Below are positions 8,954 through 17,090 of a stretch of DNA of 64,000 nt, piece by piece. The stretch lies in assembly GCF_014306135.1 (NCBI RefSeq), contig NZ_JACRWD010000001.1, positions 682,001 through 746,000 on the forward strand, in the 5' to 3' direction. Made by a program: the position numbers and the translations under genes. This DNA is from Paraclostridium hominis (GTDB taxonomy: Bacteria > Bacillota > Clostridia > Peptostreptococcales > Peptostreptococcaceae). A model generated the notes under the pieces. That model made no database searches. It had not been told where the DNA came from and worked only from the letters and a program-made list of their open reading frames with translations. Each line of letters opens with the position of its first letter. Within the stretch, counting starts at the first letter, position 1.

Positions 8954-9649
8954 ATGAAAATTACAAAGTATAAGTTATATTCAGTAATTTTAATAATTGT
9001 ATTTTTTATAGTAGCTATCCCAACGAAAACATTTTGCACCAAAAATGAGCAAATTTTCCTAAAAAATGGTCCAAGAGATAAAAAATATTTAGCTATAACT
9101 TTTGATGATGGACCACATCCAAAAGAAACTGAAGAAGTTTTAGATGTATTAAAAAAACATAATGTAAAAGCAACTTTTTTTATAGCTGGAAAGCATGCTA
9201 ATTGGTATAGCAAACCACTTGTTAGAGCTAGCAAAGAAGGTCATGAGATAGGAAATCATACCTTTAATCACCCGGATATATCAAATTTAAGCACATCTCA
9301 ATTAGAAAATGAAATAATAAAATGTGAAGAAGTAATAATTAAATTAACAGGAAAAAAACCTGAATTATTTAGGCCTCCATATGGAAGTTACAAGGAAAGT
9401 GATTTAGCAAATATAGCTAAAAAACATGGATATAAAGTAGTATTATGGACTACTGTAGATGCAAAAGATTGGAAAAATCCTGGTGCTTCAAACATAGCAA
9501 ATACTATAATTGATAATGTTAAAAATGGAGATATAATTTTGCTTCATGACTATGCAACAAATAATACTGTAGAAGCATTGGATATATTTATACCAGAAAT
9601 GCAAAAAAGAGGTTATAAATTTGTAACAGTATCAGAACTTTATAATTAA
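8954..9649 (+). CDS. Polysaccharide deacetylase (NodB domain), membrane-anchored
   Basis: I start at 8954 because GAAAGGAAG lies 7 nt upstream; the ATG at 8936 lacks a site. The 231-residue product has one N-terminal membrane segment (8-25) and a NodB domain with motif 1 TFDDGP (49-54), the metal histidines in NHTFNHPD (H102, H106), motif 3 RPPYGS (140-145) and LLHDY near the end. The family removes acetyl groups from N-acetylglucosamine or muramic acid in peptidoglycan or related glycans. It sits 27 nt after the CAP gene and is probably cotranscribed. A PdaB-like sporulation role is possible but unproven. Confidence 0.9.
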   Translation: MKITKYKLYSVILIIVFFIVAIPTKTFCTKNEQIFLKNGPRDKKYLAITFDDGPHPKETEEVLDVLKKHNVKATFFIAGKHANWYSKPLVRASKEGHEIGNHTFNHPDISNLSTSQLENEIIKCEEVIIKLTGKKPELFRPPYGSYKESDLANIAKKHGYKVVLWTTVDAKDWKNPGASNIANTIIDNVKNGDIILLHDYATNNTVEALDIFIPEMQKRGYKFVTVSELYN

Positions 9650-9733
9650 AATAAAAATTATTAGTAAATATATAAACTTTTTTCAAAAATTTAATATTAT
9701 ATAATAAGACTATTTCTAAAAAGGATGAAGTGT

Positions 9734-10054
9734 ATGTATAATAAAATATATGAAAGAAAAGAGTTTATAATATTTCAGGTTAAAGAAGGTTATATAGCTT
9801 ACAATACGAAAAAAGAGTTTGAAAAAGGGCATACACATCTAAAACACTTTGATGCAGCTAAAAAAGCTATAGACTTAGTCATAAACAAAAAAATACCCAA
9901 AAGTACAAATGCATATTATTTAACTAGTTTAATAAGGCTTACAAATGATGAAAGTTATATTGAAAAAATAAATGAACTTATAGATGTTAGAAGCAAAAAA
10001 GGAAAAAAAGAAAAGTATTATAATGTAGGGTATAGATGGATGAAAAGGAGCTAA
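9734..10054 (+). CDS. Small conserved-looking protein of unknown function
   Basis: The 106-residue product starts at 9734, where AAAAAGG is well spaced; the frame-matched ATG at 9725 lies inside that site. The protein is lysine-rich, with no membrane helix, and contains FQVKEGYIAYNTKKEFEKG and HTHLKHFDAAKKAIDLV segments. I recognise no family. Its stop codon is inside the terminator palindrome shared with the convergent small gene at 10075-10236. Confidence 0.65.
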   Translation: MYNKIYERKEFIIFQVKEGYIAYNTKKEFEKGHTHLKHFDAAKKAIDLVINKKIPKSTNAYYLTSLIRLTNDESYIEKINELIDVRSKKGKKEKYYNVGYRWMKRS

Positions 10055-10068
10055 TTAGCTCCTTTTTT
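10043..10068. terminator. Bidirectional terminator between convergent small genes
   Basis: A near-perfect palindrome (AAAAGGAGCTAATTAGCTCC then T tract) with A and T runs on both sides, so it can serve the + strand gene ending at 10054 and the minus strand gene ending at 10075. Confidence 0.85.
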
Positions 10069-10074
10069 ATATAT

Positions 10075-10236
10075 TTAATTTTTTAAGACATTATAATTTG
10101 TAAATTTATTTTCAGATATTATCAAGTAAGATATGCCTTGTCTACCATAATACTTAAGGGTTTTTAAGGCTTCTTTTTTAGACATTGGAGATGATATAGA
10201 TTTTGTATCGGATCTTACTATAATATATTTATTCAT
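10075..10236 (-). CDS. Small protein of unknown function (53 residues)
   Basis: On the minus strand, AGGAGGT at 10243-10249 stands 6-7 nt before an ATG at 10236, opening 53 codons to a TAA at 10075. The product starts MNKYIIVRSD and contains PMSKKEALKTLKYYGRQGI, which is balanced and lacks low complexity. A terminator follows. The ribosome site, sensible composition and shared terminator support a real gene, though I recognise no family. Confidence 0.65.
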   Translation of the reverse strand: MNKYIIVRSDTKSISSPMSKKEALKTLKYYGRQGISYLIISENKFTNYNVLKN

Positions 10237-10352
10237 ATTATAACCTCCTAAAAATACATAAAGTAATAGATAATATGCTCAATAATAGTGTTTGTTTAAT
10301 ACTAATAAATATACATAGCATATTGTTGATAATTTCATCAAAAACGTACATA

Positions 10353-10382
10353 TTGACATTGATTTCTTAAGAAATATATAAT
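10353..10382 (+). promoter_or_regulatory. Promoter of the folate operon
   Basis: TTGACA (10353-10358), an 18-nt spacer and TATAAT (10377-10382) match the vegetative sigma factor consensus perfectly. It lies about 70 nt before pabA; the leader shows no riboswitch that I recognise. Confidence 0.8.
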
Positions 10383-10453
10383 TAAATTGTAGTAAAATAA
10401 ATGTTATTAAAAATAAATCAGTATGTAATTTATTAATGTAGAGGGGGTATTTT

Positions 10454-11047
10454 ATGATATTAATGATAGATAATTATGATTCTTTTGTTTATAATTTAGT
10501 CCAATTTTTAGGAGAATTAGGAGAAGAAATATTAGTAAAAAGAAATGATGAAATAACTATAGAAGAAATTGAAAGTATTAATCCTGAAATTATTGTTTTA
10601 TCACCAGGTCCATGTTCTCCAAAAGAATCAGGGATATGTGTAGACATTGTTAATAATTTTAAAGGCAAGAAACCTATACTTGGTATATGCTTAGGACATC
10701 AAATAATAGGACATGCATTTGGAGCAAGTATAGTAAAGGCAAACCAACCAGTACACGGTAAAGTTCACTCAATAAAACATACAAATAAAGGTGTATTTAA
10801 AAATCTTAATAATCCATTAAATGTAACTAGATATCATTCACTTATAATAGATGAAAAAACTTTACCTGATGAAATTGAAATTACGGCAAAAACTATAGAT
10901 GATGAAATTATGGGTATAAAGTGTAAAAACTATAATATAGAAGGTGTACAATTTCATCCAGAAGCTATATTATCAGAACAAGGACATGATATACTTAAAA
11001 ACTTTATAAATAAATCTAGAGAATGTAAGGAGGAAAATATATGCTAA
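10454..11047 (+). CDS. pabA: Aminodeoxychorismate synthase, glutaminase subunit
   Basis: The 197-residue class I glutamine amidotransferase supplies ammonia to PabB. The catalytic triad is visible: C79 in GICLGHQ, with H168 and E170 in VQFHPEA. The start NYDSFVYNL is typical of PabA/TrpG proteins, which can be shared between folate and tryptophan synthesis; with pabB and pabC directly downstream and no trp genes here, PabA is the better name. It is the first gene of the operon, behind GAGGGGG. Confidence 0.95.
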   Translation: MILMIDNYDSFVYNLVQFLGELGEEILVKRNDEITIEEIESINPEIIVLSPGPCSPKESGICVDIVNNFKGKKPILGICLGHQIIGHAFGASIVKANQPVHGKVHSIKHTNKGVFKNLNNPLNVTRYHSLIIDEKTLPDEIEITAKTIDDEIMGIKCKNYNIEGVQFHPEAILSEQGHDILKNFINKSRECKEENIC

Positions 11048-12378
11048 AACAGATACATACTAATTTAGATGCATTTGAAATATATACTTTATTTAAAGAT
11101 GAAGAAAATAGTTTTATATTAGATAGTGGCATGGATGAAAAAAAATTAGGTAGATATTCCTTTATAAGCTCTAGACCATTTGATATTGTAAAATTGAAAA
11201 ATACTAAGAATAATCCATTAGATGATTTAAAAGAAAAATTATCTAAATATAAAGTTGAAAATAAAACAGATTTGCCGTTTATAGGAGGAGCTGTAGGGTA
11301 TTTGTCTTATGACATAGGTAATTATATTGAGAACTTGCCTAGAACGGCTATAGATGATACTAATGTATATGATTTGTATTTTGGATTTTATAATTTTGTT
11401 ATAGTAATAGATCATTTAGAAAATAAAACTTACATAGCAACACCAGATATAGATAAAGAAAAAGAGAAAAATATTATAAATGAAATAGAATGCATTATAC
11501 TTAGCGCTAAAAAAGATAGTAAGGACAGTGATGAAGAAGCAAATATAATAAAATTAACATCTAACTTTAAAAAACAAGAATATATAAAATCTATTGACAA
11601 AGTAAGAGAATATATAAGACAAGGTGATATATATCAAGCAAATTTAACTCAGAGATTTAGTGGAAAAACAAATTTATCAAGTTATAATCTGTATAAGCGA
11701 TTAAGAGATGTCAGCAAAGCGCCTTTTGCTGCATTTTTAAATTTTGAAGGATATCAAATACTATCAAATTCGCCAGAAAGATTCATAAAGTGTATAGATA
11801 AAAAGATAGAAACAAGACCAATAAAAGGAACAAGACCGAGAGGAAACACTATAGAAGAAGACATTGCTTTACAAGAAGAACTAAGAAATAGTGAAAAAGA
11901 TAAATCTGAGTTACTTATGATAGTTGATTTAGAGAGAAATGATTTAGGAAAAGTATCAAAAATAGGCACTGTTAAAGTTCCAGAATTATTCGTTATAGAA
12001 CCATATGCTAATGTAAGTCATTTAGTATCCACAGTTACAGGAGAGTTAAAAGACTCTTTGGATTGTATAGATTTGATAAAAGCAACATTTCCAGGAGGAT
12101 CTATAACAGGAGCTCCTAAAATAAGAGCTATGGAAATAATAGATGAATTAGAGCCTACTCAAAGAAACGTATATACAGGATCTATAGGTTATATAGGTTT
12201 TAATGGAGATATGGATTTAAATATAGCCATAAGAACTTTAATAAAAAAAGATGAAGATATATATTTTCAAGTAGGTGGAGGGATAACTTGGGATTCAAAT
12301 CCAGAGGATGAATATCAAGAGACATTAGATAAAGCAAAATCAATAATGAAAGCTTTAAGAGGTTATTATGAAGAATAA
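11041..12378 (+). CDS. pabB: Aminodeoxychorismate synthase, component I
   Basis: This 445-residue enzyme converts chorismate and ammonia to 4-amino-4-deoxychorismate in the p-aminobenzoate branch of folate synthesis. The chorismate-binding domain fills residues about 175-440, with GDIYQANLTQRF, ETRPIKGTRPRG (K262, the lysine that separates PabB from TrpE) and FPGGSITGAPKIRAMEII. The N-terminal domain carries GGAVGYLSYD. Its start overlaps the end of pabA by 7 nt behind AAGGAGG, showing translational coupling. Confidence 0.95.
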   Translation: MLKQIHTNLDAFEIYTLFKDEENSFILDSGMDEKKLGRYSFISSRPFDIVKLKNTKNNPLDDLKEKLSKYKVENKTDLPFIGGAVGYLSYDIGNYIENLPRTAIDDTNVYDLYFGFYNFVIVIDHLENKTYIATPDIDKEKEKNIINEIECIILSAKKDSKDSDEEANIIKLTSNFKKQEYIKSIDKVREYIRQGDIYQANLTQRFSGKTNLSSYNLYKRLRDVSKAPFAAFLNFEGYQILSNSPERFIKCIDKKIETRPIKGTRPRGNTIEEDIALQEELRNSEKDKSELLMIVDLERNDLGKVSKIGTVKVPELFVIEPYANVSHLVSTVTGELKDSLDCIDLIKATFPGGSITGAPKIRAMEIIDELEPTQRNVYTGSIGYIGFNGDMDLNIAIRTLIKKDEDIYFQVGGGITWDSNPEDEYQETLDKAKSIMKALRGYYEE

Positions 12379-13111
12379 AGTATCTTTTGAAAGTGAATTA
12401 AGCAAATTTGGTATGGGATTATTTGAAACTATAAAAATTGAACAAGGTGTACCTAAGTATTTAGATATGCACTTAGACAGAATATATAAATCTATAAAAG
12501 ATTTAAATATAAATATAAAAGAAGAAAAAGATAATATAAAAACAATATTATTGGAGTATATAAAAGAAAATAACATAGACAATAAAGCATTAAGATTAAC
12601 TTTATTTGATGAAGGTTACAACATATCTACAAGAGATATAATATATGATGAAAATATGCATGAAAAAGGTTTTAAATTATCAATATCTCCAATAAAACGT
12701 GGAGACAGTATTTTATATAAACATAAAACAACGAATTATTTTGAAAATATATATACAAAACAATATGCAGTAAAAAATGGATTCGATGATGCAATATTTT
12801 TAGATACTGAAAATACAATACTAGAATGTTCTATGAGTAATATATTTTTTATAAAAGATAGACAAATATATACACCAAATAAAGAATTACCAATATTAAA
12901 TGGGATAATGAAAAGAAGGATTAAGAAGTTGTGTGAAGAATTAGAAATTAATATAGTAGAATCTGATATAAAAATAAATAATATTAGCAATTTCGATTTT
13001 TGTTTTGTAAGTAATAGTTTAATGGGTGCTATGAAAGTTACACATATAAATGATATTAAGTTTGATGATTATAATAATGTTTTTGATATTTTGTGGAGAA
13101 ACTTAAAATGA
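12368..13111 (+). CDS. pabC: 4-amino-4-deoxychorismate lyase
   Basis: The 247-residue fold-type IV PLP enzyme releases pyruvate from aminodeoxychorismate to give p-aminobenzoate. GMGLFETIKI at 15-24 and the lysine in the KTTNY segment (K120, probable Schiff-base residue) fit the family, as does ECSMSNIFFI, which precedes the cofactor phosphate site. It overlaps pabB by 11 nt. The D-amino acid transaminase-like fold is shared by relatives, but the operon context settles the assignment. Confidence 0.9.
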   Translation: MKNKVSFESELSKFGMGLFETIKIEQGVPKYLDMHLDRIYKSIKDLNINIKEEKDNIKTILLEYIKENNIDNKALRLTLFDEGYNISTRDIIYDENMHEKGFKLSISPIKRGDSILYKHKTTNYFENIYTKQYAVKNGFDDAIFLDTENTILECSMSNIFFIKDRQIYTPNKELPILNGIMKRRIKKLCEELEINIVESDIKINNISNFDFCFVSNSLMGAMKVTHINDIKFDDYNNVFDILWRNLK

Positions 13112-13773
13112 TAAAAAATTTTTCAAATATATATAAAGAACAATTAAATTCTATTATCAATAATGAAGATGTCATTGCTTTATTCTTAGTTGGATCTAGT
13201 AAAAACATTAATTTTGAAAATGAAGATTTGAAAATAAAAGATATTGATTTATTTATAATTTCACACCAAATAGAAAATCAAATAAGAGATATAAAGATAT
13301 TAAATGGAATTGAATTTGATATAAATAAATTTTCTATAGAATATGCAAAAATGATGATAGAAAATAAAGAGTATTTTTTTATAAAAGAAATGAAAGATGC
13401 AAAAATTATATATGATAAAAAAAATATAGCATATGAACTTATAAATTCATCAAAACTTAAGTATTATGAAGGTCCTGAAAAAATATCTAAAGATGAAATG
13501 TTAGTATTAAAAAATACTATATATGACAATATATCTAGGTTACATAATAAAACTGATTTTGAAAATTATGAATATGAATTTTTGACTAATATATATCTAA
13601 AAGATATAATAAGAGGATACTTTATTAAAAATGGAAAATGGATACCTAAAGACAAAAAATTGTTTAAATATTTAAGTGAAAATGAAAAAGACTTATTTAG
13701 ATTGGCAAAAGATGTTTATAAAGGTTATGAATACAATAATCTTAAAAAAGTATATGAATATGTATTTTTTTAG
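13108..13773 (+). CDS. Nucleotidyltransferase-fold protein of unknown role in the folate operon
   Basis: The ATG at 13108 overlaps the pabC stop (ATGA) and has GGAG 9 nt upstream, so I prefer it to the GTG at 13093. The 221-residue product has the minimal nucleotidyltransferase signature: GSS at 29-31, then D45 and D47 in IKDIDLFI, and a third acidic residue D71 in GIEFDIN. The C-terminal half (about 95-221) is helical and could be a substrate domain. Relatives add nucleotide monophosphates to small molecules, proteins or tRNA. It does not correspond to any known folate enzyme, yet it is tightly coupled inside the operon. Confidence 0.8.
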   Translation: MIKNFSNIYKEQLNSIINNEDVIALFLVGSSKNINFENEDLKIKDIDLFIISHQIENQIRDIKILNGIEFDINKFSIEYAKMMIENKEYFFIKEMKDAKIIYDKKNIAYELINSSKLKYYEGPEKISKDEMLVLKNTIYDNISRLHNKTDFENYEYEFLTNIYLKDIIRGYFIKNGKWIPKDKKLFKYLSENEKDLFRLAKDVYKGYEYNNLKKVYEYVFF

Positions 13774-13821
13774 CAGTATAAACTTTAAAATACAAAATAT
13801 TAAATTAGGGGGGCTGGTTAT

Positions 13822-14394
13822 ATGTATAATGTAGATAAAAAAAAGATAGAAAATGCTGTAAAAGATATATTAGAAGCTATAGGGGAAGATCCGAATAGAG
13901 AAGGATTAGTAGATACTCCAAGTAGAGTTGCAAAAATGTATGAAGAAATATTTTCGGGAATACATAAAGATCCTAGTGAACATTTAAAAACACTTTTTCA
14001 ATCTGAAGAGCATGAAGAATTGGTATTAGTTAAGGATATACCATTTTATTCATGTTGTGAGCATCATATAGTTCCTTTCTTTGGTAAAGCACATATTGCT
14101 TACTTACCAAAAGAGGGTAGATTAACAGGTCTTTCTAAACTTGCTAGAGTGATAGAAGATTTGGCAAAGAGACCACAACTTCAAGAAAGAATAACTAAAG
14201 AGACTGCAGATATAATAATGAAAGAATTAAAACCATATGGAGTAATTGTAGTTTTAGAAGCTGAGCATATGTGTATGACTATGAGAGGTGTTAAAAAACC
14301 TGGTTCAAAAACTATAACTTCAGCAGTACGAGGTATATTTGAAAAAGATATAGCAGCAAGAGCGGAGGCTATGAGTTTAATAAATATGAGATAG
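13822..14394 (+). CDS. folE: GTP cyclohydrolase I
   Basis: The 190-residue enzyme opens the pterin branch by converting GTP to 7,8-dihydroneopterin triphosphate. The zinc site is intact: C79 and H82 in SCCEHHIVPF and C151 in EHMCMTMRG. The GKAHIAYLP and VRGIF segments are also typical. It starts 48 nt after the nucleotidyltransferase gene behind AGGGGGG, the largest gap in the operon, so a secondary internal promoter is possible. Confidence 0.97.
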   Translation: MYNVDKKKIENAVKDILEAIGEDPNREGLVDTPSRVAKMYEEIFSGIHKDPSEHLKTLFQSEEHEELVLVKDIPFYSCCEHHIVPFFGKAHIAYLPKEGRLTGLSKLARVIEDLAKRPQLQERITKETADIIMKELKPYGVIVVLEAEHMCMTMRGVKKPGSKTITSAVRGIFEKDIAARAEAMSLINMR

Positions 14395-14404
14395 GAGAGA
14401 TTAC

Positions 14405-15196
14405 ATGTTTGATTATGGTAAAAAAACTTATGTAATGGGTATTTTAAATGTAACTCCAGATAGTTTTTCTGATGGAGGAAGTTATACTGATTTAGAAACT
14501 GCATTAAATCATGCTAAAAAGATGATAGATGAAGGTGCAGATATAATTGATTTAGGAGGAGAATCTACTAGACCAGGTCATAAAAAAGTAGATGCAGATG
14601 AAGAATTAAAAAGAGTTTTACCTGTTGTAAAAGCTTTAAAGGAAAATTTAAATGTGAAAGTATCTATTGATACTTATAAAGCTGAGGTTGCAAATGAAAG
14701 TTTAAAACTTGGAGCTGATTTAATAAATGATGTATGGGGTCTTAGAAAAGATCCTAAAATGGCAAGTACTATAGCAAAATATAATGCATATGTTTGTATA
14801 ATGCATAACCAAGATGGAACTGATTATGATAAAGATATAATGGAATCTATAAAAGAATTTTTAATAGAAAGTATAAAAATAGCAAAAGATGCTGGTATAG
14901 GTGATGAAAAAATTATACTAGATCCAGGTATAGGGTTTGGAAAAACATTTGAACAAAATATAGAGGTTATGTCTAGACTGGGTGAATTAAAAGAATTAGG
15001 ATATCCTATACTTTTGGGAACATCTAGAAAATCTATGATAGGAAATATACTGAACTTAGAACCTAAAGACAGAGTTGAAGGAACTATAGCTACTACGGTT
15101 ATAGGAATAAAAGATGGTGTAGATATAGTAAGAGTTCATGATGTATTAGAAAATTTAAGAGCTATTAAGGTTGCAGATGCTATATATAGAAAGTAG
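14405..15196 (+). CDS. folP: Dihydropteroate synthase
   Basis: The 263-residue TIM-barrel enzyme condenses p-aminobenzoate with dihydropterin pyrophosphate. Signature segments are visible: MGILNVTPDSFSDGG near the N-terminus, DLGGESTRPG near residue 55, DPGIGFGKT and LLGTSRKSMIG in the C-terminal half, and RVHDV at the end. It is the target of sulfonamides. It starts 10 nt after folE behind AGGAGAG. Confidence 0.97.
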   Translation: MFDYGKKTYVMGILNVTPDSFSDGGSYTDLETALNHAKKMIDEGADIIDLGGESTRPGHKKVDADEELKRVLPVVKALKENLNVKVSIDTYKAEVANESLKLGADLINDVWGLRKDPKMASTIAKYNAYVCIMHNQDGTDYDKDIMESIKEFLIESIKIAKDAGIGDEKIILDPGIGFGKTFEQNIEVMSRLGELKELGYPILLGTSRKSMIGNILNLEPKDRVEGTIATTVIGIKDGVDIVRVHDVLENLRAIKVADAIYRK

Positions 15197-15203
15197 GGTT
15201 ATT

Positions 15204-15569
15204 ATGGATAAGATACTATTAAATAATATGGGGTTTTATGGATATCATGGAGTTTTTAAAGAAGAAGGTATATTAGGTCAAAAGTTTTTTATTGATATGG
15301 AGTTATACTTAGATACTAGAGAAGCTGGAATAACTGATGATATGAACAAATCAGTAAGTTATGGAGAAGTTTATGAAGTAGTTAAGGATATAGTTGAAAA
15401 TAAGAGGTTTAATCTATTAGAAGCACTAGTTGAAAATATAGCTATAGAAGTTTTTGAAAAATTTACTTTAATACAAGAAGTTATGGTTAGAGTAAAAAAA
15501 CCTGAAGCTCCAGTGCCTGGCATATACGATTATTTTGGTGTAGAAATAAGGAGAAAGAGAAATGAATAA
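15204..15569 (+). CDS. folB: Dihydroneopterin aldolase
   Basis: I start at the ATG at 15204 (MDKILLNNMGFYGYHG), which has an AGTAGGG site; the in-frame ATG at 15171 lies inside folP. The 121-residue enzyme cleaves dihydroneopterin to 6-hydroxymethyl-dihydropterin and glycolaldehyde. FYGYHG, the SVSYGEVYEVV segment with the catalytic glutamate, and the C-terminal VRVKKPEAPV (with the catalytic lysine) are typical. Confidence 0.95.
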   Translation: MDKILLNNMGFYGYHGVFKEEGILGQKFFIDMELYLDTREAGITDDMNKSVSYGEVYEVVKDIVENKRFNLLEALVENIAIEVFEKFTLIQEVMVRVKKPEAPVPGIYDYFGVEIRRKRNE

Positions 15570-16068
15570 ATCTTATTTAGGTCTAGGAACTAATATAGGT
15601 GATAGATTAAACTATTTAAATCAAGCTTTAAACATATTAAACTCTCATAGCAATATAAAAATATCCAAAAAGTCTAAGTTATATGAAACTAAGGCTTGGG
15701 GATATACTGAGCAAGCAGATTTTTTAAATATGTGCGTAGAGATAGAAACTGACCTAAATCCAAAAGATCTTTTACATGTATGCCAAGATGTAGAAAAAAA
15801 ACTAAATAGAGAAAGAAAAATAAGATGGGGGCCAAGGACTATAGATGTTGATATATTATTTTTTAATGATATAATTTTACAAGAAGAAAATCTAGAAATT
15901 CCTCATCCAAGAATTAAGGAAAGAGCATTTGTATTAATACCACTTATAGATTTAAATGATAAATTAAAAATAGATAATGTAAGTATAAATGAGTACCTAA
16001 AATCTTTGACGACTGAGGAAAGAGAAGAAGTAAAGGAGTTTATAGGTAATGAAAAAAAACTTATTTGA
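15562..16068 (+). CDS. folK: 6-hydroxymethyl-7,8-dihydropterin pyrophosphokinase
   Basis: The 168-residue kinase activates hydroxymethyl-dihydropterin for FolP. YLGLGTNIGDR at the N-terminus, ETKAWGYTEQADFLNMC and RWGPRTIDVDILFF are family signatures, with the metal-binding DVD in the last. The start overlaps folB by 8 nt. Confidence 0.96.
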   Translation: MNKSYLGLGTNIGDRLNYLNQALNILNSHSNIKISKKSKLYETKAWGYTEQADFLNMCVEIETDLNPKDLLHVCQDVEKKLNRERKIRWGPRTIDVDILFFNDIILQEENLEIPHPRIKERAFVLIPLIDLNDKLKIDNVSINEYLKSLTTEEREEVKEFIGNEKKLI

Positions 16069-16825
16069 TAAGAATTTAAATATAAAAATAACTAAAAATT
16101 TAGAAATGCCAAAAGATAAAATCATAATGGCAGGGCCTTGTGCTATAGAAAGTTATGATCAACTTTTAGAAACTGCAAAATTTGTAAAACAAAAAGGTGC
16201 AAATGTATTAAGAGGTGGAGCATATAAACCAAGAACTTCACCAAATTCATTTCAAGGGCTAAAAGAAGAAGGGCTTGAAATATTAAAAGCTGTAAAGAAA
16301 GAAACTAATTTACCTGTTATAACAGAACTTATGGATGCTAGAGATTTAGAAAAAGTATACGAAGTTGCGGATATAATACAAATAGGATCTAGAAATATGC
16401 AAAACTTTACTCTTTTAAGTGAAGTTGGAAAGCAAGATAAACCTGTAATGTTAAAAAGAGGGATAAGTTCTACTATATCAGAATGGATAGGAGCTGCTGA
16501 GTATATTGCTATAGGCGGAAATAGTAATATAATTATGTGCGAAAGAGGTATAAGAACTTATAATGATTACACAAGAAATACTTTAGATATAGCTGCAGTT
16601 CCTATAATAAAAAAAGAAACTAATTTACCCATAATAGTAGATCCAAGTCATGCAACTGGGGTAAGGTATCTAGTTAAACCAATGTCTATTGCATCATTTG
16701 CAGCAGGTGCTGATGGAATAATGGTTGAAGTTCATCCAAATCCAAATGAAGCTTTATCAGATGGAGGTCAATCACTTCATTTTGAAGAATTTGAGGATTT
16801 AATGAATAGTATAAAAAAATTATAA
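16049..16825 (+). CDS. aroF: 3-deoxy-7-phosphoheptulonate (DAHP) synthase, AroF/KDO8PS-like type
   Basis: The 258-residue protein is a short type I-beta DAHP synthase: AGPCAIES near residue 29, RGGAYKPRTSPNSFQG, LKRGIS, ICERG-like CERGIRTYNDYTRN and DPSHATG. It makes the first shikimate pathway intermediate from phosphoenolpyruvate and erythrose 4-phosphate, and so feeds chorismate to PabB. There is no N-terminal ferredoxin-like regulatory domain and no chorismate mutase fusion, so feedback control by an added domain is not expected. It overlaps folK by 20 nt and closes the operon. Confidence 0.92.
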   Translation: MKKNLFDKNLNIKITKNLEMPKDKIIMAGPCAIESYDQLLETAKFVKQKGANVLRGGAYKPRTSPNSFQGLKEEGLEILKAVKKETNLPVITELMDARDLEKVYEVADIIQIGSRNMQNFTLLSEVGKQDKPVMLKRGISSTISEWIGAAEYIAIGGNSNIIMCERGIRTYNDYTRNTLDIAAVPIIKKETNLPIIVDPSHATGVRYLVKPMSIASFAAGADGIMVEVHPNPNEALSDGGQSLHFEEFEDLMNSIKKL

Positions 16826-16829
16826 AATT

Positions 16830-16858
16830 TTAAGAGGCTTATTGCCTCTTTTATTTTT
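16830..16858 (+). terminator. Terminator of the folate operon
   Basis: A 7-bp AAGAGGC/GCCTCTT stem with a 5-nt loop and a T-rich tail, just behind aroF. Confidence 0.85.
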
Positions 16859-17026
16859 TGAAAATAAATAATTTTAAAATGTAGTATTGAAATTATAAAT
16901 ATTATACAAAATATTAAAGTAACACTTTTATATAGAAAAACTTTGATAAAACATTAAAATTTAAAAAAATTTTTATAAAAAAAGAAGGAATTGGATAAAA
17001 AAAGTCGAATTATGTATAATGAACAT

Positions 17027-17054
17027 TTGACAAATTTCTAATATATTGTAAAAT
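17027..17054 (+). promoter_or_regulatory. Promoter of the dnaG-rpoD operon
   Basis: TTGACA (17027-17032), a 16-nt spacer and TAAAAT (17049-17054), about 37 nt before the dnaG start. One mismatch to consensus in each direction of expectation: slightly short spacer and TAAAAT for TATAAT. Confidence 0.65.
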
Positions 17055-17090
17055 AGTAATGTTAAAAAAATTACACCAGAAGGTGATAAT

